DNA of 64,000 nucleotides, from contig NC_008048.1 in NCBI RefSeq assembly GCF_000013985.1, positions 2,480,001 to 2,544,000 on the forward strand, read 5' to 3'. The notes under the pieces were generated by a model. The model did no database searches. It saw only the letters and a program-made list of their open reading frames with translations, and had not been told where the DNA came from. A program made the translations under genes and the position numbers. The DNA is from Sphingopyxis alaskensis RB2256 (GTDB lineage: Bacteria; Pseudomonadota; Alphaproteobacteria; Sphingomonadales; Sphingomonadaceae). Below, one piece after another: positions 1-9,321 of the stretch; the stretch's first letter is position 1; every line of letters starts with the position of its first letter.

Positions 1-215
1 GCGCGCAGCGTCTGTTCGGCGGTCGATTCGCCGCCGGGGCGCGCGGTGCCGGGCGCGGGCGGGGTCAGCGCGAAATCGGGCGGCACGACGAGCGGCGCCT
101 GGCGCGACACCATCATCTCGTCGGGGCGGTCGCGGCTGAAAAGGCTGTTCGACCCGCAGGCCGACAAAGTGGTGGCGACGATCGAGGCAGCCAGGATGGC
201 GGTGGTCCGGTTCAC
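1..215 (-). CDS. BamF-like (DUF3035) lipoprotein, N-terminal part only
   Basis: The C-terminus runs off the left edge of the window. I start it at a GTG (213-215) with an AGGAG ribosome site about 9 nt upstream. The first 20 residues form a lipoprotein signal ending in the lipobox LSAC, so Cys20 would be the lipidated residue. The following stretch (RPDE, then QAPLVVPPDF and a Pro-rich LTPPAPG) matches DUF3035 proteins, described as a small accessory lipoprotein (BamF) of the outer-membrane beta-barrel assembly machine in alphaproteobacteria. It lies 41 bp downstream of lspA on the same strand, a known sphingomonad order. The family call rests on recalled motifs and a partial protein. Confidence 0.7.
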   Translation of the reverse strand, partial: MNRTTAILAASIVATTLSACGSNSLFSRDRPDEMMVSRQAPLVVPPDFALTPPAPGTARPGGESTAEQTLR

Positions 216-256
216 TAAAATACTCTCCTATGCGCCCCGTTTACGCGGTGCCCCAA

Positions 257-778
257 TTAATCGACAGACGGCTTGGCGTCTGCTTGGCCCGCCTTTTCGC
301 CCAAGAGCAGCGCGCGCGCAACCAGCAAAAGCACGCCGATGGTGATGCACGCATCGGCGACGTTGAAGATCATGAAGGGACGGAAATCGCCGATGTGCAG
401 GTCGGCGAAGTCGACGACATAGCCGAAACGCACCCGATCGACGATATTGCCGAGCGCGCCGCCGAGGATCAGCGCGAGCGCGATGACGTCGCCCTTCGCC
501 TGTTCGCGCGTCATCCAGAAGGCGACCGCGGCGGCGACGATCCCGGTGACCGCGACGAGCGTCCAGCGCGTCGTGTCGGTGCAGCTCGCGAACATCGACA
601 GCGAGATGCCGCAATTTTCGGCCCAGGTCAGGTTGAAGAAGCTGGTGAGCTCGATCTGCCCCTTGGGCTCGAGCGACAGCGGAACGGTGACGATCCATTT
701 GGTCACCTGATCGAGAAGGAAGGCGACCGCGGCGAAAATCAGGCCGAAGCGCAGATAGGGGGAACGGGCGCTGCTCAT
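257..778 (-). CDS. lspA: lipoprotein signal peptidase (signal peptidase II)
   Basis: LspA cleaves the signal peptide from prolipoproteins in the inner membrane after lipidation. The 173-residue protein has four hydrophobic segments. It carries the conserved NIVDRVRFGYVVDF and FNVADACI motifs, which place the catalytic aspartates at about D123 and D142, next to the numbering of characterised LspA enzymes. The conserved Asn region reads ENCGISLSMF, the alphaproteobacterial version of the usual N-x-GAAF. I chose the ATG at 778 because it overlaps the ileS stop by 4 bp (ATGA), which suggests translational coupling. A longer in-frame start at 862 would lie inside ileS. Confidence 0.95.
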   Translation of the reverse strand: MSSARSPYLRFGLIFAAVAFLLDQVTKWIVTVPLSLEPKGQIELTSFFNLTWAENCGISLSMFASCTDTTRWTLVAVTGIVAAAVAFWMTREQAKGDVIALALILGGALGNIVDRVRFGYVVDFADLHIGDFRPFMIFNVADACITIGVLLLVARALLLGEKAGQADAKPSVD

Positions 779-3700
779 CCCGCCCCCAATACCGTCTCGC
801 ACCGATTGCACAAGGCGCCGTCGGCGGTGACTTCGGGCAGGTGGCGCCAGCAGCGGCCGCATTTGTGGTGGGAGGTGGGGGTGACCCCGACACGGACAAA
901 ATCAACATGGTCGTGCCAAAAGGTATCACCCAATGGATCGGCGATACGCACTATTTTATCGCCAGATGTCGCTTCCACGACCTCCCACTTCTCCAATTTC
1001 ACATCTTCGACAATGCAAATCTCGGCGAAATTGATCGACCGCAGAAGTTCGAGATCAGCGTCGTGGAAGCAATGAACTTCAAGCCGTGCCTCGAGACTGG
1101 ATTTGACAAGCTTATCGCGACGAAGCGGCTCTATCGCGCCGGAGGCTGCCCAGCGAATCTCGCGAACGCGCGCCCACTTTTCGACCAATTCCGTGTTCCC
1201 GCGAAGGCGGGAACCCAGGGCGGGGTCAGCCGACGCGGGCACTGGATCCCCGCTTTCGCGGGGATGCAACAGGTGGTCGAGGTCAGGCCATTCCAGCAGA
1301 TGTACGCTGCCCGCATCGGGATAGCGCGTCCCCCAAACCTCTTCGCTCGTGAACACCAGCACCGGCGCCGCATAGCGGACGAGCGCGTGGAACAGCACGT
1401 CGAGCACGCTGCGGTACGCGCGGCGTTTGTCGGTGCCGAGCGGCGCGGCGGGACCGAGGTCGCAGTAGAGGACGTCCTTGCGGATATCGAAATAGAAGGC
1501 CGACAGATCCTCGTTGCAGAAATCGGTCAGCAGGCGCGTGTAGCTGTTGAAGTCGAAGTCATCGACCGCGCGCGCGAGCTTGGCGTCGAGGTCGACGAGC
1601 AGCGACAGCATATAGCGTTCGAGTTCGGGCATCGCCGCGACGTCGGCGATGCGCTCCTCCTCAGTAAACCCGTCGAGCGCGCCGAGCAGGTAGCGGAAGG
1701 TGTTCCTGAGCTTGCGATACTGATCGGCGACCCCGGCGAGGATTTCCTTGCCGATGCGGTGGTCCTCGGTGAAATCGACCGAGAGCGCCCACAGACGCAG
1801 GATGTCGGCGCCATAGTCGCGCATCAGGTCGATCGGGCTGATCGTGTTGCCCAAGGACTTCGACATTTTGAGGCCCTTGGCGTCCATGGTGAAGCCGTGG
1901 GTCAGCACCGCCTTGTACGGCGCCTGGCCGCGCGTGCCGCAGGACTCCAGCAGCGACGACTGGAACCAGCCGCGATGCTGGTCGCTGCCCTCGAGATAGA
2001 GGTCGGCGCTGTGGGTGCCGCCGTCGTGGCGGACGAGCGCGGGCCATTTGCCGCTTTCGAGCACGAAGGCGTGGGTGCAGCCCGAATCGAACCAGACGTC
2101 GAGGATGTCGGTGACGCGTTCGTAGTCGGCGGCGTCGTAGTCCGGTCCAAGATATTCCTGCGCCCGCGCGTCGCTCCATGCGTCGACGCCGCTCTCGCGC
2201 ACCGCCGCGACGATGCGGTCGTTGACTTGCGGATCGTTCAGATACTGTCCGGTCTTGCGGTTCACGAACAGCGTGATCGGCACGCCCCATGCTCTTTGAC
2301 GCGACAGCACCCAGTCGGGGCGGTCCTTGACCATGCTGCCGATGCGGTTGCGGCCCTTTTCGGGGACGAAGCGCGTGGCGTCGATCGCGGCCATGGCGAG
2401 GGTGCGCAGCGTGTCCCCCTCTCCCTCCGGGAGAGGGTCGGGGTGAGGGTGGCCCGCGGTCAGGGCGTCGCCCTCACCCTTCCGCGCCTGCGGCGCTCCC
2501 TCCCTCTCCCGCAGGGAGAGGGGTTTATCCATCGGCACGAACCATTGCGGGGTGCAGCGATAGATGACCTTCGCCTTCGAGCGCCAGCTGTGCGGATAGC
2601 TGTGCTTGTAGTCGGCGCTGGCCGCGAGCAGCCCGCCGGCTTCGCGCAGGTCGGTGCAGATCGGGCCGTCGGGGGCGTTGAATTTCGGATTGATGACGCT
2701 GCCCTGACCGCCAAGCCAGCCCCAGTCCTCGCGATATTTGCCATCGCCCTCGACCGCGAACACGGGGTCGATGCCGTTCGCCTTGCACAGGTCGAAGTCA
2801 TCCTCGCCATGGTCGGGCGACATATGGACGAGCCCGGTGCCACTGTCGGTGGTGACGAAATCGCCGGGCAGGAAGGGGCGCGGGCGCGCGAAGAAGCCTC
2901 CGAGCGCGTGCATCGGGTGGCGGGCGGTCGCGCCAGCCAAGGCCTTCCCAAGAAAGTCTAGGCCGCCGTTTACCTCATGCCAGCGACGTTCATGCCCGCC
3001 GAAGGTCCGCGTACGAAACTCGTAGTCAAGATCAGCAGCGACAACATATTTGCGTCCGGGCACCCATGCTTTGCCAGCCATCCAAGGCTGGTCACCCCAA
3101 TCTGCTTCATCCCACTCATCGCAGCTATGAAGGATATATTTGATGTCGGGACCATAAGCGATCGCCTGGTTGACCGGGATCGTCCACGGAGTCGTCGTCC
3201 AGATCACCGCATAGGCGCCGACTAGCTCAGGAGCATTTGGCGCCTCGACAATCTCGAACGCCACATCGATCTGCGTCGAGACGATATCCTCATATTCGAT
3301 CTCGGCTTCGGCGAGCGCGGTCTTTTCGACCGGCGACCACATCACCGGCTTGGCGCCGCGATAAAGCATGTCGTTCGCGGCGAATTTGAGCAGCTCGCGG
3401 ACGATGGTGGCTTCGGCCTCATAATCCATCGTGAGGTACGGATGATCCCAGTCGCCGCCGATGCCGAGGCGTTTGAGCTGTTCGCGCTGGGTGTCGACCC
3501 AATGCTGTGCATAGGCGCGGCATTCGGCGCGGAACTCCTCGACCGGAACCTCGTCCTTGTTGAGCTTTTTCTTGCGATACTGCTCCTCGACCTTCCACTC
3601 GATCGGCAGGCCGTGGCAGTCCCAGCCGGGAACATAGGGCGCGTCCTTGCCCTTCAGCGTCTGGGTGCGGACGACCATGTCCTTGAGGATATGGTTGAGC

Positions 3701-3930
3701 GCATGGCCGATGTGCATGTCGCCATTGGCGTAGGGCGGGCCGTCGTGGAGGATGAACTGCTCGCGGCCCTTGCGGGCTTCGCGAATCTGGCCTTCCAGAT
3801 TGCCCTCGAGCCATTTCGCCAGAATCAGCGGCTCCTTCTGTGGCAGGCCCGCCTTCATCGGAAAGTCGGTCTTGGGCAGGAAGACGGTGTCGCGATAGTC
3901 GCGTTGCTCGGTGGCGGGCGTGTCGGTCAT
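775..3930 (-). CDS. ileS: isoleucyl-tRNA synthetase carrying two in-frame repeat insertions
   Basis: Charges tRNA-Ile with isoleucine. Class I signatures are clear: HIGH at residues 73-76 within GDMHIGHALNH, the KMSKS loop in LKMSKSLGN, and a C-terminal zinc-binding element with paired cysteines (HKCGRCW and LCNRCE). The protein is about 1051 residues, longer than most bacterial IleS. The excess is mostly explained by two in-frame insertions encoded by dispersed palindromic repeats, at about residues 470-505 and 888-912. The ATG at 3930 (MTDTPATEQ) is preferred over one 12 codons upstream. The gene overlaps lspA by 4 bp. A palindromic repeat separates it from ribF. Confidence 0.96.
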   Translation of the reverse strand: MTDTPATEQRDYRDTVFLPKTDFPMKAGLPQKEPLILAKWLEGNLEGQIREARKGREQFILHDGPPYANGDMHIGHALNHILKDMVVRTQTLKGKDAPYVPGWDCHGLPIEWKVEEQYRKKKLNKDEVPVEEFRAECRAYAQHWVDTQREQLKRLGIGGDWDHPYLTMDYEAEATIVRELLKFAANDMLYRGAKPVMWSPVEKTALAEAEIEYEDIVSTQIDVAFEIVEAPNAPELVGAYAVIWTTTPWTIPVNQAIAYGPDIKYILHSCDEWDEADWGDQPWMAGKAWVPGRKYVVAADLDYEFRTRTFGGHERRWHEVNGGLDFLGKALAGATARHPMHALGGFFARPRPFLPGDFVTTDSGTGLVHMSPDHGEDDFDLCKANGIDPVFAVEGDGKYREDWGWLGGQGSVINPKFNAPDGPICTDLREAGGLLAASADYKHSYPHSWRSKAKVIYRCTPQWFVPMDKPLSLREREGAPQARKGEGDALTAGHPHPDPLPEGEGDTLRTLAMAAIDATRFVPEKGRNRIGSMVKDRPDWVLSRQRAWGVPITLFVNRKTGQYLNDPQVNDRIVAAVRESGVDAWSDARAQEYLGPDYDAADYERVTDILDVWFDSGCTHAFVLESGKWPALVRHDGGTHSADLYLEGSDQHRGWFQSSLLESCGTRGQAPYKAVLTHGFTMDAKGLKMSKSLGNTISPIDLMRDYGADILRLWALSVDFTEDHRIGKEILAGVADQYRKLRNTFRYLLGALDGFTEEERIADVAAMPELERYMLSLLVDLDAKLARAVDDFDFNSYTRLLTDFCNEDLSAFYFDIRKDVLYCDLGPAAPLGTDKRRAYRSVLDVLFHALVRYAAPVLVFTSEEVWGTRYPDAGSVHLLEWPDLDHLLHPRESGDPVPASADPALGSRLRGNTELVEKWARVREIRWAASGAIEPLRRDKLVKSSLEARLEVHCFHDADLELLRSINFAEICIVEDVKLEKWEVVEATSGDKIVRIADPLGDTFWHDHVDFVRVGVTPTSHHKCGRCWRHLPEVTADGALCNRCETVLGAG
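1196..1268. repeat. dispersed double-hairpin repeat inserted in ileS
   Basis: Two short palindromes (cccgc-gaa-ggcggg type and ccccgc-ttt-gcgggg) are separated by about 40 bp. This is the widespread proteobacterial element usually seen between genes. Here it is read in frame within ileS as an Arg/Pro/Gly-rich segment beginning HPRESGDPVP, close to the start of the tRNA-binding C-terminal region. Confidence 0.8.
2414..2523. repeat. dispersed palindromic repeat inserted in ileS
   Basis: The ends carry inverted ccctctcc...ggagaggg arms (ccctctccctccgggagagg on one side, ccctctcccgcagggagagg on the other). A second arm pair, ggtgagggt / ccctcaccc, lies inside. It is a different repeat family from the one at 1196-1268. 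In IleS it is translated as about 36 residues, including HPHPDPLPEGEG, between the MDKPL segment and the conserved RFVPEKGRNRI region. Confidence 0.8.
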
Positions 3931-3988
3931 GGTGGCGGCGCTTAGCGCAGATTTGTGCGGGAGCAAACCTCCGGATCACCCTCAAACC

Positions 3989-4068
3989 CCGTTCGCATCG
4001 AGCGAAGTCGAGATGCCTATCGGCCGGGTGCGGCTGCGGGGTGTCTCGACTTCGCTCGACACGAACGG
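3989..4068. repeat. palindromic repeat between ribF and ileS
   Basis: Long imperfect inverted repeat. The left arm contains tcgagcgaagtcgaga and the right arm tctcgacttcgctcga, with ccgttcg/cgaacgg at the tips. It fills the ribF-ileS gap and could fold into a strong hairpin in the mRNA. Confidence 0.8.
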
Positions 4069-4070
4069 AT

Positions 4071-5000
4071 TTACAGGTGGCCCAACAACGCCTTCGCCGC
4101 CTCGCAATCCGCCGCGATCTGCGCCATCAACGCATCCATGCTGTCGAACTTCGCCTCGGCCCGGATGAAGGCATGGAAGGCGACGTCGATTTCCCGCCCA
4201 TAGAGGTCTTCGGAAAAGTCGAAGAAATGCGGTTCGAGCAGTTCCTTGGGCGGATCGAAACTCGGGCGGATGCCAAGGTTCGCGGCGCCCTTCAGCACGC
4301 GCCCGTCGGGCAGCTTTCCGGTGACGGCATAGATGCCGTAGCGCGGGCGGAGGTAATTGCCCATGTCGATGTTGGCGGTCGGAAAGCCCAAGAGGCGGCC
4401 ATTCTTGTCGCCATGCTGGACCACGCCGCGCACGGTGAAGGGGCGCGTGAGCAGGCGTGCTGCGGTCGCGCAGTCGCCCGCCTGCAACGCCTCGCGGATG
4501 CGGCTCGACGAGATGACCTCGTCGGCATCGTCGACCGGCGCGACCATTTCGGTGAAGAAGCCGAGGCGGCGGGCGTGGTCGGCGAGCGTCACGACATTGC
4601 CGCTGCGGCCCTTGCCGAACACAAAGTCGGCGCCGGTGACGACCCCCGCGGCGCCGTAGCGGTCGAGAAGGAGTCCGGTGATGAACTCCTCGGCACTCGT
4701 CGCGGCGAGCGCAGCATCGAAGGGCAGAACGAGCATCGCGTCGGCGCCTGCGGCGGCGAACAGCTCCTGCCTTTGGTCGAGCGTGGTGAGGCGGAAGGGC
4801 GGGACGTCGGGTTTGAAGAAGCGCACCGGATGCGGGTCGAAGGTCGCGACGATCGCCGGGCGGCCCTCGTCCTTCGCATGGCGCACCGCGCGGCCGACGA
4901 CCGCCTGGTGACCGGCGTGGAAGCCGTCGAAATTGCCGAGCGCGATGACGCCGCCGCGCAGCGGCGCTTCGATGCGCGCGTGGCCGTCGAGGCGGATCAT
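4071..5000 (-). CDS. ribF: bifunctional riboflavin kinase / FAD synthetase
   Basis: Converts riboflavin to FMN and then to FAD. The N-terminal FMN adenylyltransferase half has GNFDGFHAGH (nucleotidyltransferase HxGH), followed by FDPHPVRFF and the SSSRIREAL loop. The C-terminal flavokinase half has GFPTANI and the later GIRPSF segment. The 309 residues match the family. It overlaps the stop of the upstream dipeptidase gene by 4 bp (4997-5000) and precedes ileS, as in many proteobacteria. Confidence 0.95.
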   Translation of the reverse strand: MIRLDGHARIEAPLRGGVIALGNFDGFHAGHQAVVGRAVRHAKDEGRPAIVATFDPHPVRFFKPDVPPFRLTTLDQRQELFAAAGADAMLVLPFDAALAATSAEEFITGLLLDRYGAAGVVTGADFVFGKGRSGNVVTLADHARRLGFFTEMVAPVDDADEVISSSRIREALQAGDCATAARLLTRPFTVRGVVQHGDKNGRLLGFPTANIDMGNYLRPRYGIYAVTGKLPDGRVLKGAANLGIRPSFDPPKELLEPHFFDFSEDLYGREIDVAFHAFIRAEAKFDSMDALMAQIAADCEAAKALLGHL

Positions 5001-6178
5001 GGCGCCGGCGGCGTGAGGGGCACCAGCCCCGCTTTCAGCACGCGGATCGCATTGCCGCCCATCGCGGCGCGGATTTCGTCGTCGGAAAAGCCCGCGTCGA
5101 TCAGCGCCTGCGTCACCTGCACCAGCTGCGCGGTGTCGAAGCGCACGGTGGTGGCGCCGTCATAATCGCTGCCGAGCGCGACATGATTTATGCCGACGAG
5201 GTCGCGGACGTGCTTCATCGCGCGCGCGATGCTCGCGGGCGAGGTGTCGCACACCGCGGCGTCCCAGTAACCGATGCCGACGAGGCCGCCGGTTGCGGCG
5301 ACGCCGCGAATCTGCGCGTCCGACAGGTTGCGGTTGACCTTGCACGTTGCCTGCACCCCGCCGTGGCTGGACACGACGGGGCGGCGCGCCATTTTCAATA
5401 TGTCGGCGACGCAGGCCTCGCTGCAATGCGCGATGTCGACGATCATGCCCTTCGCCTCCATCGCGGTCACGACCTGCCGCCCCAGCGGGGTGAGCCCGCC
5501 TTTCTTGAGCCCGTGCATCGAGCCTGCGAGTTCATTGTCGAAGAAATGGGTGAGCCCCGCCATGCGGAAGCCCGCGGCGTAGAGCTTGTCCAGATTGGCA
5601 ATGTCGCCTTCGAGATTGTGCAGCCCCTCGACGCTGAGCAGCGCGCCGGTGGTGAGCGGCTTGCCGCGCCGCGCGGCGAGCAGCGCGTCGAGGTCGGCGG
5701 TGGTCGCGACGGGTTTCAGCGTGCCGTTCGACGCCGCGGCCGCGCGGTGCAGCTTTTCGGCGTGCCAGAGCGAGCGTTCGAGCAGCGAGGTCCACGTCCG
5801 CACCGGCTGGAGCTGCGCGATCACGAGGCCGGTGATATTGTCGCTGTCGGCGCCGTTCGCGTGGTAATTCTGCCCCTTGGGCGATTTGGTCGTGCTCGCG
5901 AGCACCTGCAGCGCGACATGGCCGTCCTTCAGCCGCGGCAGGTCCATATGGCCGCGCTCGGCGCGATCCAGGAAATCGCGGCTCCACAACAGGCTGTCGC
6001 TGTGCAGATCGACGATCGTGAGCGTCTGGTGCAGCGCCTCTGCGCGCGCCGTCACCTGCGGCAGCGGCTTGCCGTCGATCCGGTTGAGGTCGCGCTCGAT
6101 CATCCCCGGCGCGAGCGTGAAAAAGGCGAGCGCGGCCAGCGCGACGACGATCAAAAGGGCGATCAACCAGCGGCGCAT
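4997..6178 (-). CDS. membrane dipeptidase, peptidase family M19
   Basis: Predicted zinc-dependent dipeptidase held in the inner membrane by a hydrophobic N-terminal segment (about residues 4-25), with the catalytic domain in the periplasm. Family M19 ligand motifs are present in order: DLHSD (HxD), the Glu of LLSVEGLHNL, HCSEA, SSHGG and GSDYDG. Start chosen at ATG 6178, with an AAGGAG site just upstream. The stop overlaps the ribF start by 4 bp. The natural substrate cannot be told from sequence. Confidence 0.9.
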   Translation of the reverse strand: MRRWLIALLIVVALAALAFFTLAPGMIERDLNRIDGKPLPQVTARAEALHQTLTIVDLHSDSLLWSRDFLDRAERGHMDLPRLKDGHVALQVLASTTKSPKGQNYHANGADSDNITGLVIAQLQPVRTWTSLLERSLWHAEKLHRAAAASNGTLKPVATTADLDALLAARRGKPLTTGALLSVEGLHNLEGDIANLDKLYAAGFRMAGLTHFFDNELAGSMHGLKKGGLTPLGRQVVTAMEAKGMIVDIAHCSEACVADILKMARRPVVSSHGGVQATCKVNRNLSDAQIRGVAATGGLVGIGYWDAAVCDTSPASIARAMKHVRDLVGINHVALGSDYDGATTVRFDTAQLVQVTQALIDAGFSDDEIRAAMGGNAIRVLKAGLVPLTPPAP

Positions 6179-6218
6179 CCTCTTCTCCTTTAGAGCAAAG
6201 GCCGGAATAAAATATCGC

Positions 6219-6301
6219 CGTCATTGCGAGCGAAGCGAAGCAATCCACAGCGGTTGACGCGCGCTCTGGATTGCCGCGTCGCTTCGCTTCTCGCAACGAC
6301 G
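6219..6301. repeat. palindromic repeat between folA and the dipeptidase
   Basis: Imperfect inverted repeat of the common cgtcattgcgagcgaagcg type. The left arm runs to caatcca and the right arm starts tggattg and ends gcaacgacg. It occupies most of the 144-bp gap. Confidence 0.8.
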
Positions 6302-6322
6302 ATGCTGTTTGGTGCCATTTGA

Positions 6323-6820
6323 CTAGCCATTCCGTCGCGCGAGCGTGACAAAGCTGTAGGCCGGGCGCCCCGCCTCGCCCGCTCGATGGTCGACCCGCGC
6401 GACCTCGCGCCAGAGCGCCGGATCGGGATAGTCGATCACCGCATCGCCAGCGGGTTCGAGGCCCACCTCGGTCAGTTCGATGCGGTCGGCGAGCGGCAGG
6501 AACAGCGCATAGATTTCGGCGCCGCCGATCACCATCACATGCGGCGCATTGGCGCGTTTCAGCGCTTCCTCGACGCTTGCGACGGGTTCGGCGCCTTCCT
6601 CCTGCCAGTCGGCATCGCGCGTGAGGACGATGTGGCGGCGGCCTTCGAGCACCGCGGGCAGGCTGTCGAAGGTCTTGCGCCCCATGATCATCGGGCGGCC
6701 CATGGTGAGCTGTTTGAACCGGCGGAGGTCAGCGGGCAGGTGCCACGGCATCCGGCCCTTCGCGCCGATCACGCCATTGGCCGCGCGCGCCAGGATCAGC
6801 GTGATTTCGGGGTGGTTCAT
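6323..6820 (-). CDS. folA: dihydrofolate reductase
   Basis: Reduces dihydrofolate to tetrahydrofolate with NADPH. The 165-residue protein has GVIGAKGRMPWHLPADLRRF, where Asp31 is the catalytic acid (E. coli Asp27). It also has the NADPH-binding MGRKTFDSLP and the VIGGAEIY motif. The ATG at 6820 overlaps the purK stop at 6817 by 4 bp. Further in-frame upstream sequence only overlaps purK and is not part of the protein. Confidence 0.95.
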   Translation of the reverse strand: MNHPEITLILARAANGVIGAKGRMPWHLPADLRRFKQLTMGRPMIMGRKTFDSLPAVLEGRRHIVLTRDADWQEEGAEPVASVEEALKRANAPHVMVIGGAEIYALFLPLADRIELTEVGLEPAGDAVIDYPDPALWREVARVDHRAGEAGRPAYSFVTLARRNG

Positions 6821-7917
6821 GCCGGTGTGTTTCCCACCCCAAAGCCGACCCACGTGACATGGCCCAGCTTGCGGCCGTCGCGCACCGCCGCCTTGCCATA
6901 ATGATGCACATGCGCGGCGTCGTCGGCGAGCAGCGCGGGGACGGTGGCAATCTCTGCACCGATCAGGTTGCGCATCGTGACCGGTAGCGCCGTGGTCGCC
7001 GTGCTGCCGAGCGGCAGCCCGGCGACGGCGCGGATATGATTCTCGAACTGGCTCGTCACGGCACCCTCGATCGTCCAGTGGCCGCTGTTGTGGACGCGCG
7101 GCGCCATTTCGTTGAACACCGGGCCGTCGGCGGTGGCGAAAAACTCGCCGGTGAGCACCCCGACATAGTCGAGTTCGGCAGCGATCCGCGCCATCAGCCC
7201 GCGCGCCTCCTCCTGCTGACCCAGCACCTCGCGCGGCGGCGGCAGGCTGGAACTGGCAAGGATGCCATTCGCATGGACATTGACCGGGCTGTCCCAGAAG
7301 CGCACCTCGCCGTCGATCCCGCGCACGAGAATCGCCGAAAACTCGTGCGTAAAGGTCACGAAACCTTCGAGCACCGCGGCGTGGCGGTCGATGGCGTCCC
7401 ACGCCGCGTCGGCGTCGGCCGCCGTCGCAAGCCGCGCCTGCCCCTTGCCGTCATAGCCCATACGCACCGTTTTCAGGATCGCGGGCGCGCCGACTTCGCC
7501 CAGCGCCGTGTCGAGCGCCGGGCGGTCGGGCACCGCGGCAAAGGGCGCCGGACGGCCGCCGAGTCCCACGACAAATCGCTTTTCGGCGAGCCGGTCCTGC
7601 GCGATCTCCAGCGCCGCGGCGCCGGGGCGCACCGCGACATGCCCCGACAGGAAGCGCACCGTGTCGACGGGGACATTTTCAAACTCGAAGGTGACAACGT
7701 CGCACGCCGCGGCAAAGGCCGCGAGGCGCGGGTCGTCGTCCCAGGCCGCCCGCGTGTGGTGCGCGGCGACATCGGCGGCGACGCTTTCGCGGTCGGGGGC
7801 ATAGATGTGGACGCGGTAACCAAGCTGCGCCGCCGCCTGGCCAAGCATCCGCCCGAGCTGGCCGCCGCCGAGGATGCCGATCGTCGAACCGGGAGACAGC
7901 AAGCGCTCAGCCCTCAC
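6817..7917 (-). CDS. purK: 5-(carboxyamino)imidazole ribonucleotide synthase
   Basis: ATP-grasp enzyme of purine synthesis. It carboxylates AIR to N5-CAIR, the substrate of PurE. Visible motifs are [14 protein letters not shown] at the N-terminus, [19 protein letters not shown], and [16 protein letters not shown] near the ATP/Mg site. I use a GTG start at 7917 ([10 protein letters not shown]), which overlaps the purE end by 11 bp and gives a 366-residue protein. The ATG further upstream would add about 16 residues lying entirely within purE. The order purE-purK-folA on one strand suggests one operon. Confidence 0.93.
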   Translation of the reverse strand: MRAERLLSPGSTIGILGGGQLGRMLGQAAAQLGYRVHIYAPDRESVAADVAAHHTRAAWDDDPRLAAFAAACDVVTFEFENVPVDTVRFLSGHVAVRPGAAALEIAQDRLAEKRFVVGLGGRPAPFAAVPDRPALDTALGEVGAPAILKTVRMGYDGKGQARLATAADADAAWDAIDRHAAVLEGFVTFTHEFSAILVRGIDGEVRFWDSPVNVHANGILASSSLPPPREVLGQQEEARGLMARIAAELDYVGVLTGEFFATADGPVFNEMAPRVHNSGHWTIEGAVTSQFENHIRAVAGLPLGSTATTALPVTMRNLIGAEIATVPALLADDAAHVHHYGKAAVRDGRKLGHVTWVGFGVGNTPA

Positions 7918-8416
7918 GAACAGGGGCAGGTGCGACGCTGTCGGCCTGTCTGGCCCGCCACGCATCGAGTTTTTGCGCCAGATCGGGGTCTGCGTTCGCG
8001 AGCAGCGCCACAGCGAAAAGGCCCGCGTTGGTCGCCCCCGCCTTGCCGATCGCAAAGGTGGCGACGGGAACGCCGCCGGGCATCTGGACGATCGAATAGA
8101 GGCTGTCGACGCCCGACAGCGCCGCCGACTGCACGGGCACCCCCAGCACGGGTACGCGCGTCATCGCTGCGACCATGCCCGGCAGGTGCGCGGCGCCGCC
8201 CGCGCCCGCGATGATCGCCTTCAGCCCGCGGTCCGCCGCGCCCTTGGCATAGGCGACGAGGCGGTCGGGGGTGCGGTGCGCGGACACGATCCGGACCTCG
8301 CACGCGATGCCGAATTCTTCAAGGATCTGAACCGAATGCGCCATCGTCGGCCAGTCCGACTGGCTGCCCATGATGACGCCCACGCTCACCTCGGCCTGCG
8401 GCGCGCTGTCGCCCAT
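7907..8416 (-). CDS. purE: N5-carboxyaminoimidazole ribonucleotide mutase
   Basis: Class I PurE rearranges N5-CAIR to CAIR in purine synthesis. The 169 residues contain the signatures [23 protein letters not shown] and [12 protein letters not shown], and the C-terminal LFAVALLA segment. It is the first gene of the minus-strand block. The 207 bp upstream separate it from a divergent diguanylate cyclase gene and must hold both promoters. Confidence 0.96.
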   Translation of the reverse strand: MGDSAPQAEVSVGVIMGSQSDWPTMAHSVQILEEFGIACEVRIVSAHRTPDRLVAYAKGAADRGLKAIIAGAGGAAHLPGMVAAMTRVPVLGVPVQSAALSGVDSLYSIVQMPGGVPVATFAIGKAGATNAGLFAVALLANADPDLAQKLDAWRARQADSVAPAPVREG

Positions 8417-8623
8417 CCCGATCCCTCCTTGTGCGGGCGGCCGGTCCGTCGATGAATCGCCGCCGCCCTCCCCCTAGCGGCAAGGTTGCGCGCGGGCAAC
8501 GCCGCCGGTTTCGCAAACCCTGCCGCCGCGTTTACCGATTGGTATCAAGTCGCGGCTAGGGTTGGGCCCATCATATCCGTCGGCATCCCGCCGGTGGACG
8601 TCAGGGCGCGCCGGGGACAAGGC

Positions 8624-9268
8624 ATGGACAGCGTAGGGGGGGCACGGATCGCGGTAGACCAGTTTGCCGCCGTTTCCGTCGACTCCATCGAGGATCAGTT
8701 GCGCGAATTGCGCCGCGAACGCGATGCCTTGCGCCGCGAGAATCGTGTGCTGAAGATCGCGGTTGCCGAACTCGAGCGCGTGTCCGAACGCGACACGCTG
8801 ACCCCCCTGTTCAACCGTCGCTATTTCCTGACCGCGATCCATCACCGCATGGCGCGCTTCGAACGCCACTCCGAACGCGCCGCGGTCGTGTTCGTCGACG
8901 TCAACCAGCTCAAATATGTCAACGACACATTTGGCCACGCCGCGGGCGATTTTGCGCTGATGGAAATTGCCAAACGCCTCGCCGCGTCGATCCGCGCCAC
9001 CGACGTGGCGGCGCGCATCGGCGGCGACGAGTTCGGGCTGATCCTCGACCAGTCGACCGAGGAGGGCGCGCGCGCGCAGGTCGAACGGCTGCGCGGCATA
9101 CTGACCGCCGCGCCCGCGCAGTATGACGGACACGAGATCGCGCTTTCGGCCTGCTTCGGCGTCGCGATGCTGCAAACGGGCATGACCGAATCGGACATAT
9201 TGGCCGCCGCCGACCGCGACATGTACAAAAGCAAGCAAAGGCAGGACGTGCCCGTGGGACACCGCTAA
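8624..9268 (+). CDS. diguanylate cyclase (GGDEF)
   Basis: Makes cyclic di-GMP from two GTP. The 214-residue protein has a short N-terminus, a coiled-coil-like stretch (residues 20-55, LRELRRERDALRRENRVL), and a GGDEF domain with DTLTPLFNRRYF, the intact active-site GGDEF at 133-137, and an inhibitory RxxD site (RATD, 124-127) five residues upstream. There is no membrane segment or sensory domain, so the signal is unknown; the coiled coil may drive dimerisation. A longer reading frame starting at a TTG (8486) is unlikely. Confidence 0.88.
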   Translation: MDSVGGARIAVDQFAAVSVDSIEDQLRELRRERDALRRENRVLKIAVAELERVSERDTLTPLFNRRYFLTAIHHRMARFERHSERAAVVFVDVNQLKYVNDTFGHAAGDFALMEIAKRLAASIRATDVAARIGGDEFGLILDQSTEEGARAQVERLRGILTAAPAQYDGHEIALSACFGVAMLQTGMTESDILAAADRDMYKSKQRQDVPVGHR

Positions 9269-9321
9269 CGCCGCCTTAACCAAATTGGCGCATCGTCACG
9301 TCCTCAGCAGGGGGATGGACG

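Noticed and set aside
841..2961. A 706-codon plus-strand open frame opposite ileS
   Set aside because: Antisense to ileS, which has full catalytic motifs; no family signal.
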